Shown here: positions 42,903 to 52,848 of the stretch, in pieces | Layout: every line of letters begins with the position of its first letter | Numbering within the stretch: position 1 is the first letter of the stretch | Source: Streptomyces lunaelactis | Lineage (GTDB): Bacteria > Actinomycetota > Actinomycetes > Streptomycetales > Streptomycetaceae | Reading direction: 5' to 3' | Assembly: GCF_003054555.1 (NCBI RefSeq) | Contig: NZ_CP026304.1 | Location: forward strand, 7,316,001 to 7,380,000 | Length of the DNA: 64,000 nucleotides | The notes under the pieces: generated by a model | Databases searched by the model: none | What the model saw: the letters and a program-made list of their open reading frames with translations, nothing else | Told to the model about the DNA's origin: nothing | Program-made: the position numbers and the translations under genes

Positions 42903-44321
42903 TCAGCGCACCATCTCCATCTGGCCCATCATGCCCATCGTCAGATGGCCCATCAGATGGCAGTGGAACATGAACATCCCGGTGTAGTCCGTGAACCTGA
43001 TCAGTATCCGGGCGCTCTCGCCGGGCATCACCGTGACGGTGTCCTTCAGCCCCGCCTCGCTCGGCCCGGCCGGCTTCCCGTTGCGCTCGACGACCCGGAA
43101 GTGCTCCAGATGCGGGTGCATCGAGTGCGGGATGGTGAACGCCGTGTCCTTGTTCTCGATCGTCCAGCTCTCCGTGGTGCCGAGCCTGGGCCGGAAGTCG
43201 ACGCGGTTGACGTCGAAGGGCCGGCCGTTGATCAGATGCTGCTGGCTCGCCGGGTCGAACGACATCGCGAACTGCCGCTCCACCGTCGGCGTACCGAGGT
43301 CCGGTGCCGGCCGCAGCCGGCCGGGCACGCTGCTGGGATCCGCGGCGCTGCGCACCACGTCGAAGCGCAGTACCTCGGGTGCCTCGCCGGGGAATGTCAT
43401 CATCGTCTGCAGGACGACCTTCGAGCCCACCGGGTACTTGGAGAAGTCGACGACGATCTCCTGCCGTTCGGCCGGCCACACCTGCAGGATCCGGCTCGGC
43501 ACCGGTGCGGGCAGCAGCCCGCCGTCGGTGGCGATGTGGGTGAACTCCTCACCCTCGCCCAGCCGCAGTACGAAGGCCCGCTCGTTGGAGGTGTTGACCA
43601 GCCGGAAGCGGTACTTGCGGGCGGCCACCTCGAAGTACGGCCTGGGGGAGCCGTTCACCAGGAACGTCGGCCGGTCCTGGAACCCGTGCAGGTCGTAGAC
43701 GAGCGTGCCGTTCTCCTCGATCTTGGCGTCGCGCAGCTGCAGCGTGACGTCGTACTGGCCCTTGGGAAGCGGCAGCCGGTCCTCGGCCGGGTCGGTCAGC
43801 ACATAGGTGGCGGCCGCTCCGCGGTAGATGTTCTCGGCGTGCGCGTGGTGCGAGTGGTCGTGCACCCACATCGTCGACGCGAGCTGGGTGTTGGGGTAGT
43901 GGAACAGCCTGCTCCGGCCGGGCGCCACCTCGTTGTCGGGGTGCCCGTCGGAGTGCGCCGGGACATGCCCGCCGTGCAGATGCATCGAGAACGGCACGTC
44001 CAGCGCGTTGGCCTGCTCGATGACCACCGGACGGCCGCGCCGCGCCACGATCAGCGGGCTCAGCGCCCCGTTGAACGTACGGACCCGGGACGTCGTCCCG
44101 GGCAGGATGGCCACATCCGCTTCCCGTGTCGTCAGCCGGTAGAGGTCGTGGTCGGCCAGCCGGACCGGCCGCAGCGGCCGCGGCACCCTCAGCGGCACGG
44201 TGAACGGCCTGGTGGGCTCGGTGGCCTGTCTGGGCTGGGCCGCGATGACCAGACCAGCGGGCACGGCGGCCAGAACACCGGCCGCCGTGCCCGCCTTGAG
44301 TAGACTTCTGCGGTTCAGCAC
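42903..44321 (-). CDS. Tat-exported multicopper oxidase (laccase/bilirubin-oxidase-like)
   Basis: A 472-residue multicopper oxidase with all copper motifs in order: MHLHGGH, WVHDHSHHAH, PHSMHPHLEHFRVV and FHCHLMGHLTMGMM. The N-terminus NRRSLLKAG plus a hydrophobic stretch is a twin-arginine signal, so the folded enzyme is exported. These enzymes oxidise phenols by one electron using O2 and can couple aromatic polyketides. Being outside the cell, it would act on released product, for example by oxidation or dimerisation, or in copper/oxidative defence. It is convergent with the preceding gene and co-transcribed with the cyclase at 44332 upstream of it. Confidence 0.9.
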   Translation of the reverse strand: MLNRRSLLKAGTAAGVLAAVPAGLVIAAQPRQATEPTRPFTVPLRVPRPLRPVRLADHDLYRLTTREADVAILPGTTSRVRTFNGALSPLIVARRGRPVVIEQANALDVPFSMHLHGGHVPAHSDGHPDNEVAPGRSRLFHYPNTQLASTMWVHDHSHHAHAENIYRGAAATYVLTDPAEDRLPLPKGQYDVTLQLRDAKIEENGTLVYDLHGFQDRPTFLVNGSPRPYFEVAARKYRFRLVNTSNERAFVLRLGEGEEFTHIATDGGLLPAPVPSRILQVWPAERQEIVVDFSKYPVGSKVVLQTMMTFPGEAPEVLRFDVVRSAADPSSVPGRLRPAPDLGTPTVERQFAMSFDPASQQHLINGRPFDVNRVDFRPRLGTTESWTIENKDTAFTIPHSMHPHLEHFRVVERNGKPAGPSEAGLKDTVTVMPGESARILIRFTDYTGMFMFHCHLMGHLTMGMMGQMEMVR

Positions 44322-44331
44322 GGAATCTCCC

Positions 44332-44718
44332 TCAGTTCGTGGACTGCGCGGTCGCGTCGCGCACGGACATCTGCGCCATGCAGGTGAGCAGGCTCCGCTC
44401 GAACGTGGCGATGAACCCCTCGACGGTGTCCGTCGCGCGGGGCCTGGTCAGATAGGGGGCGAGCCGCTCCTCGACCTCGCGCACGCCCGGCTGCACCGCC
44501 ATGTGCCGGGCGATGGCCTTCAGGTCCCCCTGGTACTCGATGACCCGGACCATCGTGTCGTCGCGGATGAAGACGGCGGTGGCCAGAATGCGCGCGGTCT
44601 CCTCGCCCCCATCGCCCTTGACGACGGGGGAGCCCACCCTGCGGAAGCCGGTGAAGATCTCGGTGATCTCCTTCTCGTAGCCGGCCTTGATGTCGTAGGT
44701 GATGGCGGCGAAAGGCAT
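44332..44718 (-). CDS. SchA/CurD-like polyketide cyclase 2
   Basis: A 128-residue paralog of the protein at 42017: MPFAAITYDIKAGYEKEITEIF and TMVRVIEYQGDLKAIARHMA align with its counterpart, and the C-terminus AQMSVRDATAQ matches AQLTVDTHPAQ. It is the first gene of a short minus-strand transcript with the multicopper oxidase, 10 bases downstream. Two non-identical copies suggest either a heteromer or sequential cyclisation steps. Confidence 0.83.
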   Translation of the reverse strand: MPFAAITYDIKAGYEKEITEIFTGFRRVGSPVVKGDGGEETARILATAVFIRDDTMVRVIEYQGDLKAIARHMAVQPGVREVEERLAPYLTRPRATDTVEGFIATFERSLLTCMAQMSVRDATAQSTN

Positions 44719-44903
44719 GGCTGGCTGCTCCTTCGATGGGTGGGCTCCTGCGCGCCATGGCGCAACACCGCGCTCGCTGTGAACTCGAGCGGCGGTACAC
44801 CGGGCGCCGGGGCAGGCACATCAACGCCCCTTCGAGCCGGTCTGTAGGTACGACTGCGACGGTTCGGGCCACTGGACGAACCAGGTCGTTGAGGAGGCGG
44901 GCA
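44719..44903. promoter_or_regulatory. Divergent promoter region between cyclase 2 and the cupin/minimal-PKS operon
   Basis: A 185-base gap that must carry promoters for the minus-strand cyclase-oxidase pair and the plus-strand cupin-KS-CLF operon. The word TCGAGC, found in SARP target heptamers, occurs at about 44785 and 44832, with a TTCGGGCC near 44863. Spacing is irregular, so this is only a candidate target of one of the two SARPs. Confidence 0.4.
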
Positions 44904-45338
44904 GTGACCACCGAGATCACGCGCACCGTGCGGGTGCACGCTGACGACGTCGAGGCCAACACCCGGCGCGGCGGCGACATCCGGACGACGCTCAGCCCCA
45001 GGACAGTGGGGTGCACTTCCGGTTTCGGCGGAGTGCTGACCCTGGAGCCCGGGGACTTCGTAACCGAGCACTACCACCCGTATTCGGAGGAATTCCTCCA
45101 TGTCGTCTCCGGCCGGCTGGAGATGACGATGGACGGGCAGCCGATCACGCTGGGGCCCGGCGACTCGCTGCTGGTGCCGATCGGTGTACGCCACCGGCTG
45201 GTCAACACGGGCACCGAGACGGCCACTGGGGCCTTCCATCTCTCACCGCTGGCGCCCCGCCCCGAGCTGGGGCATGTGGACACCGAGAAGGTCCAGCGGC
45301 CCGAGGAGTCCAACCCCCAGGTGGGCGGTGCCCAGTGA
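44904..45338 (+). CDS. Cupin-domain protein (cyclase or oxygenase-like)
   Basis: A 144-residue single cupin. The first metal motif is [16 protein letters not shown] (two His and Glu) and the second is [10 protein letters not shown]. Cupins in aromatic polyketide clusters such as resistomycin act as zinc-dependent cyclases, and others serve as oxygenases. GTG start 44904 follows GAGGAGGCGG. It overlaps KS-alpha by GTGA and so is produced with the minimal PKS, which fits an early ring-closure role. Confidence 0.85.
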   Translation: MTTEITRTVRVHADDVEANTRRGGDIRTTLSPRTVGCTSGFGGVLTLEPGDFVTEHYHPYSEEFLHVVSGRLEMTMDGQPITLGPGDSLLVPIGVRHRLVNTGTETATGAFHLSPLAPRPELGHVDTEKVQRPEESNPQVGGAQ

Positions 45339-46612
45339 CCCGTACCGCGGTCATCACCGGCATCGGTGTGGTGGCCCCGGGCGGGGTCGGCAGGGAGGCC
45401 TTCTGGGACCTGATCTCCTCGGGGCGCACCGCGACCCGCCGGATCACGCTCTTCGATCCCAGCGCCTTCCGTTCGCAGGTGGCCGCCGAGGCCGACTTCG
45501 ACCCGGTGGCCGCCGGGCTGAATCCGCGTCAGGTCCGCCGTATGGACCGCGCGGCACAGTTCGCGGTGGTCAGCGCACGTGAGGCCGTCGAGGACAGCGG
45601 ACTCGACTTCGCGAACACCCCGCCCGAGCGCATCGGCGTGAGCATCGGCAGCGCCGTCGGCTGCACCATGGGCCTGGAGGAGGAGTACGTCCTCCTCAGC
45701 GACGCCGGCAGGCACTGGCTGGTGGACCACACCTATGGAGTGCCGCATCTGTACGGCTACATGGTGCCCAGCACCCTGGCCGTCGAGGTCGCCTGGGAAG
45801 TGGGCGCGGAAGGCCCCGTCGCCCTGATCTCCACCGGCTGCACCTCCGGGCTCGACTCCATCGGGCACGGCGCGCAGCTCATCGAGGAGGGCACCGCCGA
45901 CGTCGTGCTGACCGGCGCGACCGACGCCCCGCTCTCCCCGATCACCGCGGCCTGCTTCGACGCGATCAAGGCCACCTCGCCCAACAACGGCGATCCCGAG
46001 CACGCCTCCCGCCCCTTCGACCAGGACCGCGACGGCTTCGTCCTCGCGGAGGGCTCCGCGGTCCTCGTACTGGAGGAGAAGGAAGCGGCCCAGCGCCGCG
46101 GCGCCCATATATACGGCGAGCTCGTCGGCTTCGCGGGACGCAGCAACGCCTTCCATATGACGGGCCTCAAAGCCAATGGCCGCGAGATGGCCGAGGCGAT
46201 CAAGGTGGCCCTGGACCGGGCGCACCTCGCCCCGACGTCCGTGGACTACATCAACGCGCACGGCTCGGGCACCAAGCAGAACGACCGGCACGAGACCGCC
46301 GCCTTCAAGCGCACGCTCGGCGGCCACGCGTACAAGGTCCCGGTGAGCTCCATCAAGTCGATGGTCGGCCACTCGCTGGGCGCCATCGGCTCCATCGAGG
46401 TGGCGGCCTGCGCTCTGGCGCTGGACCGCCAGGTGGTGCCGCCCACCGCCAATCTGCGCACCTCCGACCCCGAGTGCGATCTCGACTATGTGCCGCTGAC
46501 CGCGCGCGAGCACCGGATGGATGTGGTGCTCAGCGTCGGCAGCGGCTTCGGCGGCTTCCAGAGCGCAATGGTGCTGGCCCGCCCGGGCGTGGCCAGGAAC
46601 GGGAGGAGCTGA
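45335..46612 (+). CDS. Type II PKS ketosynthase alpha (KS-alpha)
   Basis: A 425-residue ketosynthase with Cys169 in [14 protein letters not shown], the His in [15 protein letters not shown] and the second His in [15 protein letters not shown]. It forms the iterative condensing heterodimer with the chain-length factor downstream and builds a poly-beta-ketone from malonyl-ACP. The GTG start overlaps the cupin stop. The tail [10 protein letters not shown] is short. No malonyl-CoA:ACP transacylase is encoded in the window, as is normal for type II clusters borrowing the FabD enzyme. Confidence 0.95.
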   Translation: MTRTAVITGIGVVAPGGVGREAFWDLISSGRTATRRITLFDPSAFRSQVAAEADFDPVAAGLNPRQVRRMDRAAQFAVVSAREAVEDSGLDFANTPPERIGVSIGSAVGCTMGLEEEYVLLSDAGRHWLVDHTYGVPHLYGYMVPSTLAVEVAWEVGAEGPVALISTGCTSGLDSIGHGAQLIEEGTADVVLTGATDAPLSPITAACFDAIKATSPNNGDPEHASRPFDQDRDGFVLAEGSAVLVLEEKEAAQRRGAHIYGELVGFAGRSNAFHMTGLKANGREMAEAIKVALDRAHLAPTSVDYINAHGSGTKQNDRHETAAFKRTLGGHAYKVPVSSIKSMVGHSLGAIGSIEVAACALALDRQVVPPTANLRTSDPECDLDYVPLTAREHRMDVVLSVGSGFGGFQSAMVLARPGVARNGRS

Positions 46613-46614
46613 CG

Positions 46615-47847
46615 GTGAGTACCACCGCTGCACAGGCCCCGATCGTGACCGGCCTCGGTGTCGTCGCGCCGACCGGGCTCAGCGCCGAGGCCCACTGGGC
46701 CGCCGTCCTCGCCGGGAAGCCGGCGATCGGACGCATCAGCCGCTTCGACCCCTCCACGTATCCGGTACGGCTGGCGGGCGAGGTGCCGAGCTTCGTCACC
46801 AAGGAGCAGGTGCCCAGCCGGCTGATCCAGCAGACCGACCGCTGGACCCATCTGGGTCTGTCCGCGGCCGAGGCGGCCATCGCCGACGCCGAGGTCAACA
46901 CGGCCGAACTGCCCGAGTACGAACTGGCCGTGGTGACCTCCAGCTCCTCCGGCGGCACCGAGTTCGGCCAGCACGAGATGGAGAACCTCTACCAGCACAA
47001 CCCCGAGTGGGTCGGCGCCTACCAGTCCATCGCCTGGTTCTACGCCGCGACCACCGGCCAGGTCTCCATCCGGCACGGGCTGCGCGGCCCCTGCGGAGTG
47101 ATCTGCTGCGAGCAGGCCGGCGGCCTCGACGCCATCGGCCAGGCCAGGCGGCTGATCCGTACCGGATCCCGGCTCGTCGTCACCGGCGGGACGGACGCAT
47201 CGCTGTGCCCGTACGGACTGACCGCGCAGCTGTCCACGGGCAATCTGTCCACCGTCCAGGACCCGGCCCGCGCCTATCTGCCCTTCGACACCGAGGCGTC
47301 GGGCTATCTGCCCGGCGAGGGCGGCGCGATGATCATCGTGGAGAGCGCCGCGGCCGCCGAGGCCCGCGGCGCGCAGAAGAACTACGGCCGGGTGCTCGGC
47401 TATGCGGCGGGCTTCGACCCGCCGCCGGGCTCCGAGCGCCCGCCGTCGCTGCGCCGCACCATCGCGGCCGCGCTCGCCGACGCCCAGCTCGAACCGGGCG
47501 CCGTGGACGTGGTGTTCGCCGACGCCCTCGGCGTACCGGCGGAGGATCAGGCCGAGGCCGAGGCGCTCGCCGAGGTCTTCGGCCCGCGGGGCGTGCCCGT
47601 CACGGCGCCCAAGACGCTGACCGGCCGGCTGTACGGCGGCGGCGCCGCCCTCGACGTCGCCACCGCGCTGCTCTCGCTGCGCGACCAGGTGATCCCGCAC
47701 ACCGTGGGACCCTCCGCACCCGCCCCGGGACAGGACATCGACCTGGTGCTGGGCGAACCGCGCCGCCAGGAACTGCACACCGCGCTCGTCGTCGCCCGAG
47801 GGCACGGCGGCTTCAACGCCGCGCTCGTCCTGGGGCGGGCCGGCTGA
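46615..47847 (+). CDS. Chain-length factor (KS-beta)
   Basis: A 410-residue KS-beta. The active-site Cys is replaced by Gln167 in CCEQAGGLDAI, the hallmark of chain-length factors, which decarboxylate malonyl-ACP and set chain length. In the tunnel-gating stretch SGGTEFGQHEM, Thr115, Gly118 and Met122 align with actinorhodin positions 109, 112 and 116, which are bulkier there. This favours a long chain, in line with a pentangular product. It starts with GTG 2 bases after the KS-alpha stop, giving tight coupling. Confidence 0.94.
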   Translation: MSTTAAQAPIVTGLGVVAPTGLSAEAHWAAVLAGKPAIGRISRFDPSTYPVRLAGEVPSFVTKEQVPSRLIQQTDRWTHLGLSAAEAAIADAEVNTAELPEYELAVVTSSSSGGTEFGQHEMENLYQHNPEWVGAYQSIAWFYAATTGQVSIRHGLRGPCGVICCEQAGGLDAIGQARRLIRTGSRLVVTGGTDASLCPYGLTAQLSTGNLSTVQDPARAYLPFDTEASGYLPGEGGAMIIVESAAAAEARGAQKNYGRVLGYAAGFDPPPGSERPPSLRRTIAAALADAQLEPGAVDVVFADALGVPAEDQAEAEALAEVFGPRGVPVTAPKTLTGRLYGGGAALDVATALLSLRDQVIPHTVGPSAPAPGQDIDLVLGEPRRQELHTALVVARGHGGFNAALVLGRAG

Positions 47848-48357
<510 letters not shown>

Positions 48358-48361
48358 TCAG

Positions 48362-48823
48362 GTGATCGCCTATCTGGTCCCGCTGGTCGTCCTGCTCAAC
48401 GGGCTGGCCGCCGGCGTGCTCCTCGGCACCCAGCTCGGCGGCTGGCCACTGCTCGCCGCTCTGCCCGCCGACCGCTATGTGCACGCGCACTCCTTCTTCG
48501 CCACGCGCTACGACCCGGCGATGCCGGTGTGCCTGCTCGGGACACTGGCCGGCGATGTCGTACTGGCCGTGATCGCGCCGGGCCAGGCGGTCCGCGCCCT
48601 GTTCATCATCGGCGCCGCGCTCTCGGTCGCCACCGTCACCATCTCGATCACCAAGAACGTCCCGGTCAACAAGTGGGTGCAGACCCTCGATCCGGAGAAC
48701 CTGCCGGAGGACTTCGAGGAGAACGACCCGCGCCGGCACTGGGGCGCCTGGAACCAGCGGCGCAGCGTCCTGACCGTGCTCGCCCTGTTCGTCAACTGCC
48801 TCGCCCTCGCCCTGCTGCTCTGA
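48362..48823 (+). CDS. DUF1772 (anthrone-oxygenase-like) membrane protein 2
   Basis: A 153-residue paralog of the protein at 42403, with similar hydrophobic segments, [20 protein letters not shown] and [15 protein letters not shown]. Family members include anthrone oxygenases that act without cofactors. It starts with GTG only 4 bases after the cyclase stop. Retention of two divergent copies suggests two oxidation sites or a two-subunit membrane enzyme. Confidence 0.8.
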   Translation: MIAYLVPLVVLLNGLAAGVLLGTQLGGWPLLAALPADRYVHAHSFFATRYDPAMPVCLLGTLAGDVVLAVIAPGQAVRALFIIGAALSVATVTISITKNVPVNKWVQTLDPENLPEDFEENDPRRHWGAWNQRRSVLTVLALFVNCLALALLL

Positions 48824-48843
48824 ACTCTCCCGGAGGAAAAATC

Positions 48844-49596
48844 ATGGATCTCGGCCTTACGGGCAAGAAAGCCCTGGTCACCGGAGGCACCCGAGGAGTC
48901 GGCCGGGGCATCGTACGGGCGCTGGCCCAGGCCGGCGTCGATGTCCTGACCTGCTATCAGAACTCCAGCGACGCTGTCCTGTCGCTGGAGAAGGAACTGA
49001 AGGAGACCGGCGGCAACCACCATGTCGTCAAGGCGGACGTCTCCGATCCCGAGGATGTCGCCGCGCTGCTGGCGCAGGCCAAGTCCCACTTCGGCCGCCT
49101 CGATCTCGTGGTGAACAACGCGGGCGCCATCAGCCATATCCCGTACGCGGAACTGCCGTTCGACGAGTGGCGGCGGATCATCGACACCAACATCACCGGA
49201 ACGCATCTGGTGATCCAGAACGCCCTGCCGCTGCTGCGGAGGGGTTCGTCCGTGGTCACCATCGGCTCCAAGGCCGTCGAGGCCGGCATCCCGCTGCGCT
49301 CCCACTACACCACCACCAAGGCGGCCATCGTCGGTCTGAACCGGTCCCTGGCCAAGGAGTTCGGCTCCAAGGGCATCCGTTTCAACGTCGTCGCACTCGG
49401 CGTCATCGAGACCGAGAACCTGCACAAGCTGCCCGCGGACCAGCAGCAGCTGATGATCGAGCGGTACAGCGCCAAGACCGCGCTGGGCCGGCTCGGCACC
49501 CCCGAAGAGGTCGCGGGGGCGATCCTCTGGCTCGCCAGCGACCTGTCCCGGTACGTCACCGGGTCCACCATCGGCGTCGACGGAGGGATCTCCTGA
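48844..49596 (+). CDS. Short-chain ketoreductase 2
   Basis: A 250-residue SDR with [21 protein letters not shown], Ser in TIGSKAV and Tyr/Lys in [11 protein letters not shown]. Close to FabG-type polyketide ketoreductases and about as long as the one at 41262, but clearly diverged. CCCGGAGGAAAA precedes the ATG. A late-acting ketoreductase next to ABM monooxygenases is typical of pentangular pathways, where it works together with the small monooxygenases. Confidence 0.88.
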   Translation: MDLGLTGKKALVTGGTRGVGRGIVRALAQAGVDVLTCYQNSSDAVLSLEKELKETGGNHHVVKADVSDPEDVAALLAQAKSHFGRLDLVVNNAGAISHIPYAELPFDEWRRIIDTNITGTHLVIQNALPLLRRGSSVVTIGSKAVEAGIPLRSHYTTTKAAIVGLNRSLAKEFGSKGIRFNVVALGVIETENLHKLPADQQQLMIERYSAKTALGRLGTPEEVAGAILWLASDLSRYVTGSTIGVDGGIS

Positions 49597-49958
49597 TGAC
49601 AGGCGGAAACGGCAAGAGCGGCGGCACCGGGAACGAAGGCGCGTTCCGGGTACTCCTGCGGATGGAGATCAACCCGGGCCTCGAGGCGGACTTCGAGAAG
49701 GCCTGGCGCGGCAGCACCCAGGCGGTCACCGGCCACCCCGCCTGCCTCGGCCAGTGGCTGTCGAAGGACACCGCCGAGGAGAGCGTCTACTTCATCGTCA
49801 GCGACTGGACCGACGAGCCCGGCTTCCGCGAGTTCGAGTCCAGCGATGCCCACCTCGCCCACCGCGAACGGCTCCACCCCTACCGCGGCAAGGGCTCGTT
49901 CAACACCATGCGGGTGGTCGCCCACGTCGAGGGCAAGGCCGCCTCACATGCCGCATGA
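49596..49958 (+). CDS. ABM-domain small monooxygenase 1
   Basis: A 120-residue antibiotic-biosynthesis-monooxygenase-type protein: FRVLLRMEINPGLEADFEKAW, GQWLSKD and YFIVSDWTDEPGFREF are characteristic of the dimeric ferredoxin-like fold. A low-complexity Gly/Asn tail precedes it. These cofactor-free enzymes oxidise phenols to quinones in aromatic polyketide pathways. Its ATG overlaps the ketoreductase stop and its end overlaps the second ABM gene. Confidence 0.87.
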   Translation: MTGGNGKSGGTGNEGAFRVLLRMEINPGLEADFEKAWRGSTQAVTGHPACLGQWLSKDTAEESVYFIVSDWTDEPGFREFESSDAHLAHRERLHPYRGKGSFNTMRVVAHVEGKAASHAA

Positions 49959-50259
49959 GGTACGGGTCCTGGTCTACCAGGCGGCCCACGACGACGAGCA
50001 GCTGGAGGCGGTACGCGCCGCGTACCACCTGGTCAGCAAGCGGCTGGCGGAGGTACCGGGGATGCTCGGCAATGAGCTGCTGCGCTCCCCGCTGGACCCC
50101 ACAGCGATCGTCGTCGTGAGCCGCTGGGCCGACCTGGCCGCGTTCCGGCGCTGGGAAGAGAGCGCCGGACACCGCGAGGACACCGCGCCCCTGCGCCCGT
50201 ACCGCGACACCCGGCTCGCCGTGCCGTTCGGCATCTTTGAGGTAGAGGCGGCCTACTGA
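49948..50259 (+). CDS. ABM-domain small monooxygenase 2
   Basis: A 103-residue ABM-fold protein with VRVLVYQAAHDDEQLEAV, PGMLGNELLRSPLDP and VVSRWADLAAFRRWEES. It overlaps the first ABM gene by 11 bases. Pairs of such proteins, as in pradimicin and related pentangular pathways, work together with a ketoreductase to install quinone and hydroxyl oxygens. It ends the KS-to-ABM operon. Confidence 0.87.
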   Translation: MPHEVRVLVYQAAHDDEQLEAVRAAYHLVSKRLAEVPGMLGNELLRSPLDPTAIVVVSRWADLAAFRRWEESAGHREDTAPLRPYRDTRLAVPFGIFEVEAAY

Positions 50260-50303
50260 AGGGCTGGGCCTCTCTTCCGGATCCTGCCGGGCTCGCGTGC
50301 CCT

Positions 50304-50480
50304 AGGGCGTGTTTTAGAAGTCCCGCCTGCCCCGCGGCGCCTGGCACGCGCACTCGCGATGTTGTCGGAGTCGCCCAAGTACGTCCAGTACGAGGGCGAT
50401 CCTCCGCCTTGCGATTGCACACACCAGACGCCGCAGGGCCCGCCCTCCGGGCGGACGGCGCTACTTCTAAAACACGCCCT
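50304..50480. mobile_element. MITE-like element with 18-bp perfect terminal inverted repeats
   Basis: Left terminus 50304-50321 reads AGGGCGTGTTTTAGAAGT; right terminus 50463-50480 is its exact reverse complement. The 177-bp element has no transposase gene. A CTAG sits across the left border, and a further 7-bp imperfect match (GCGTGCC/GGCACGC) lies outside both ends. Its interior contains only short spurious reading frames. The structure fits a non-autonomous IS5-type derivative, and AT-rich ends stand out in this GC-rich DNA. It fills the 310-base gap between the ABM gene and the carboxylase operon. The remaining 40 bases before the element hold no feature I can see; about 90 bases after it lead to the carboxylase start. 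Confidence 0.8.
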
Positions 50481-50569
50481 GGCACGCTCGCACGCACCGC
50501 AGTAGACATCAGCCGCTCCGCGGCGGGCCGCTCCCTGATCCGGCCTGATACGGAAGAGAGGCCCCAGAC

Positions 50570-52267
50570 ATGACCACCACGGTTCAACCCGCCGGCAACC
50601 CCAACGCCGCCGCCGGCGAGCAGGCGGCATGGGTCTCCTGCTCCGGCTGCCGCTCGCTGGTCTACGGCAAGCGCTACACGCGTCTGCTGCGGGTCTGCCC
50701 GGAGTGCGGGGCGCACGCGCGGCTCGACGCTCCCTGCCGTATCGAGCAGCTCTTCGACGCGCACAGCACGCAAGCGGTGCCCGTACCGGCCACCCAGCTC
50801 AACCCACTGGACTTCGTCGACCAACGGCCGTACGCGGAAAGGCTGCAGCAGGCCAGAGCGCGCACCGGGCAGCAGGACGCCGTGCTGGTGGTCCGCGGCC
50901 GGATCGAGGGGCGGCCGCTCGTCGCCGCGGTCATGGACTTCCGCTTCTTCGGCGGCAGCCTGGGCGTGGCGGCGGGCGAGGCGATCACCACGGCCGCCGA
51001 GACCGCGCTCGCCGACCGGGTGCCGCTGCTGATCGTCACCGCCTCCGGCGGGGCGCGCATGCAGGAGGGCGCGCTCTCCCTCATGCAGATGGCCAAGACG
51101 AGCAACGCGCTTGCCGAGCTCGACGAGGCCGGGCTGCTCACCGTCACTCTGGTCACCGACCCGACGTACGGCGGGGTCGCCGCCTCCTTCGCGACCCTCT
51201 CCGACGTGGTGGTCGCGGAACCCGGCGCACGGATGGGCTTCGCCGGTCCGCGGGTCATCGAGCAGACCATCGGGCAGCGCCTTCCCGAAGGCTTCCAGAC
51301 CGCCGAATTCCTGCTGGAGCACGGCCTGGTGGACGACGTCTGGCCGCGCACCGAACTGCGCGCGCGGCTCAGCCGGCTGCTGGCCGTGGCCGAGCAGCCC
51401 GGCGAGGGCTGGGGCGCGGGCGAAGAGGACCCCGTCGTCCGCGACAGCCAGCTCCTGGACCAGCTCCCCGCCTGGGACTGCGTCCAGCTGGCCCGTGAGG
51501 CGGGCCGGCCCACGGCGCTCGAACACATCGGCTACTGGCTGGACGGCTTCGTCGAACTGCACGGCGACCGGGCGGGCGAGGAGTGCCCGGCGATCGTCGG
51601 CGGCATCGGCCGCCTGGACGGACTGCCCGTCATGGTGATCGGCCATCAGAAGGGCCACACCACAGCCGAACTCGTCAGCCGCAACTTCGGCATGCCCTCG
51701 CCGGCCGGCTATCGCAAGACCGCCCGGCTGATGCGGCTCGCCGCCAAACTCGGCATCCCGGTGGTGACCCTGATCGACACCCCCGGCGCCTACCCGGGAC
51801 TCACCGCCGAGGAGAAGGGCCAGTCCAACGCCATCGCCGAGAACCTGCGGCTGATGGGCTCGCTGCCCGTGCCCGTGGTGGCCGTGGTGACCGGCGAGGG
51901 CGGCAGCGGCGGAGCGCTCGCGCTCGGTGTGGCCGACCGGGTGCTGATGTGCGCGAACGCCACCTACTCGGTGATCAGCCCGGAGGGCTGCGCGGCGATC
52001 CTCTGGAAGAACGCGGCGGAGGCAGCGGTGGCCGCCGACGAACTCGCCCTGGACGCGGCCTCGTTGCTGCGCCTCGGCGTGGTCGACGGAGTGATCCCCG
52101 AGCCCGAGGGCGGCGGACACAGGAACACCACGGCGATGAGCGACGCCGTGCGCCGCGCGGCCGTTGTCGCGCTCCGCGAGCTGCGCGGCGGCACCGTGTC
52201 ACCGGCTTCGCGCCGACGGCGCTTCCGCGCCTTCGGGCTGGCCCACGACCCGGAATCTCGTACATGA
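50570..52267 (+). CDS. Acetyl-CoA carboxylase carboxyltransferase, fused beta-alpha subunits
   Basis: A 565-residue fusion of AccD- and AccA-type domains. The N-terminus has a four-Cys zinc ribbon (CSGCRS and CPECGAH). The beta domain includes [20 protein letters not shown] and the alpha domain [21 protein letters not shown] and [16 protein letters not shown]. It transfers carboxyl from biotin to acetyl-CoA to give malonyl-CoA. Together with the next two genes it forms a complete dedicated carboxylase inside the cluster, ensuring extender supply. The MITE-like element sits about 90 bases upstream and may affect its promoter. Confidence 0.93.
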   Translation: MTTTVQPAGNPNAAAGEQAAWVSCSGCRSLVYGKRYTRLLRVCPECGAHARLDAPCRIEQLFDAHSTQAVPVPATQLNPLDFVDQRPYAERLQQARARTGQQDAVLVVRGRIEGRPLVAAVMDFRFFGGSLGVAAGEAITTAAETALADRVPLLIVTASGGARMQEGALSLMQMAKTSNALAELDEAGLLTVTLVTDPTYGGVAASFATLSDVVVAEPGARMGFAGPRVIEQTIGQRLPEGFQTAEFLLEHGLVDDVWPRTELRARLSRLLAVAEQPGEGWGAGEEDPVVRDSQLLDQLPAWDCVQLAREAGRPTALEHIGYWLDGFVELHGDRAGEECPAIVGGIGRLDGLPVMVIGHQKGHTTAELVSRNFGMPSPAGYRKTARLMRLAAKLGIPVVTLIDTPGAYPGLTAEEKGQSNAIAENLRLMGSLPVPVVAVVTGEGGSGGALALGVADRVLMCANATYSVISPEGCAAILWKNAAEAAVAADELALDAASLLRLGVVDGVIPEPEGGGHRNTTAMSDAVRRAAVVALRELRGGTVSPASRRRRFRAFGLAHDPESRT

Positions 52268-52320
52268 ACAGGCCCAACGGCAACGGCAGATACGACGGCA
52301 GGTTCTACGGAGAGAGACCG

Positions 52321-52848
52321 ATGAACGAAGTGACCAAGGAGAGCCTCGGCACCACCAGGACCGGCGATCCGCTCGCCGGTCTGGACTACGACACCAGTGC
52401 GCTGGCTCTCACCGACATCTGCCGCAGCATCGCGGACGTCGTACGAGTCGGCTCCAGCCATCCGCGCCGGGTCCGGGTCTCCCTGGGCGCCGCCAGCGTC
52501 GAGGTGGAGTGGGAGAACGGGCCGGCGCCCGCGGCCCGCGAACCCGTCGCCGCGCCGGCGGCCCAGGAGGAGTCGGTCGACGGCTTCCACGAGTGCGCGC
52601 CGTTGGTGGGCACCTTCTATGCCGCCCCCTCACCCGGCTCGCCGCCCTTCGTCCGCCCCGGCGACCGCGTCGAGGTGGGTCAGCAGCTCGGGATCATCGA
52701 AGCGATGAAGCTGATGAATCCGCTCGAGGCCACCAGAGCAGGACGGGTGGTCGAGGTGCTGGTCGGCGACGGCGGCCCGGTCGAGTACGGACAGCCGGTG
52801 GTGCTCATCGACGCCGAGGACCCCGCAGGCCGGGCCGGGGAGGAATGA
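52321..52848 (+). CDS. Biotin carboxyl carrier protein
   Basis: A 175-residue BCCP with the biotinylation site EAMKLMN (Lys130), preceded by the Pro/Ala-rich linker and PLVGTFYAAPSPGSPPFV. A longer start at ATG 52264 would overlap the carboxyltransferase stop, but GGAGAGAG stands just before ATG 52321, so I prefer that start. It shuttles carboxybiotin between the biotin carboxylase encoded immediately downstream and the carboxyltransferase. Confidence 0.92.
   Translation: MNEVTKESLGTTRTGDPLAGLDYDTSALALTDICRSIADVVRVGSSHPRRVRVSLGAASVEVEWENGPAPAAREPVAAPAAQEESVDGFHECAPLVGTFYAAPSPGSPPFVRPGDRVEVGQQLGIIEAMKLMNPLEATRAGRVVEVLVGDGGPVEYGQPVVLIDAEDPAGRAGEE

Noticed and set aside
50341..50462. Short reading frames within the MITE-like element as a small gene
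   Set aside because: The frames have no ribosome site, read through the inverted-repeat ends, and the composition is that of the element.
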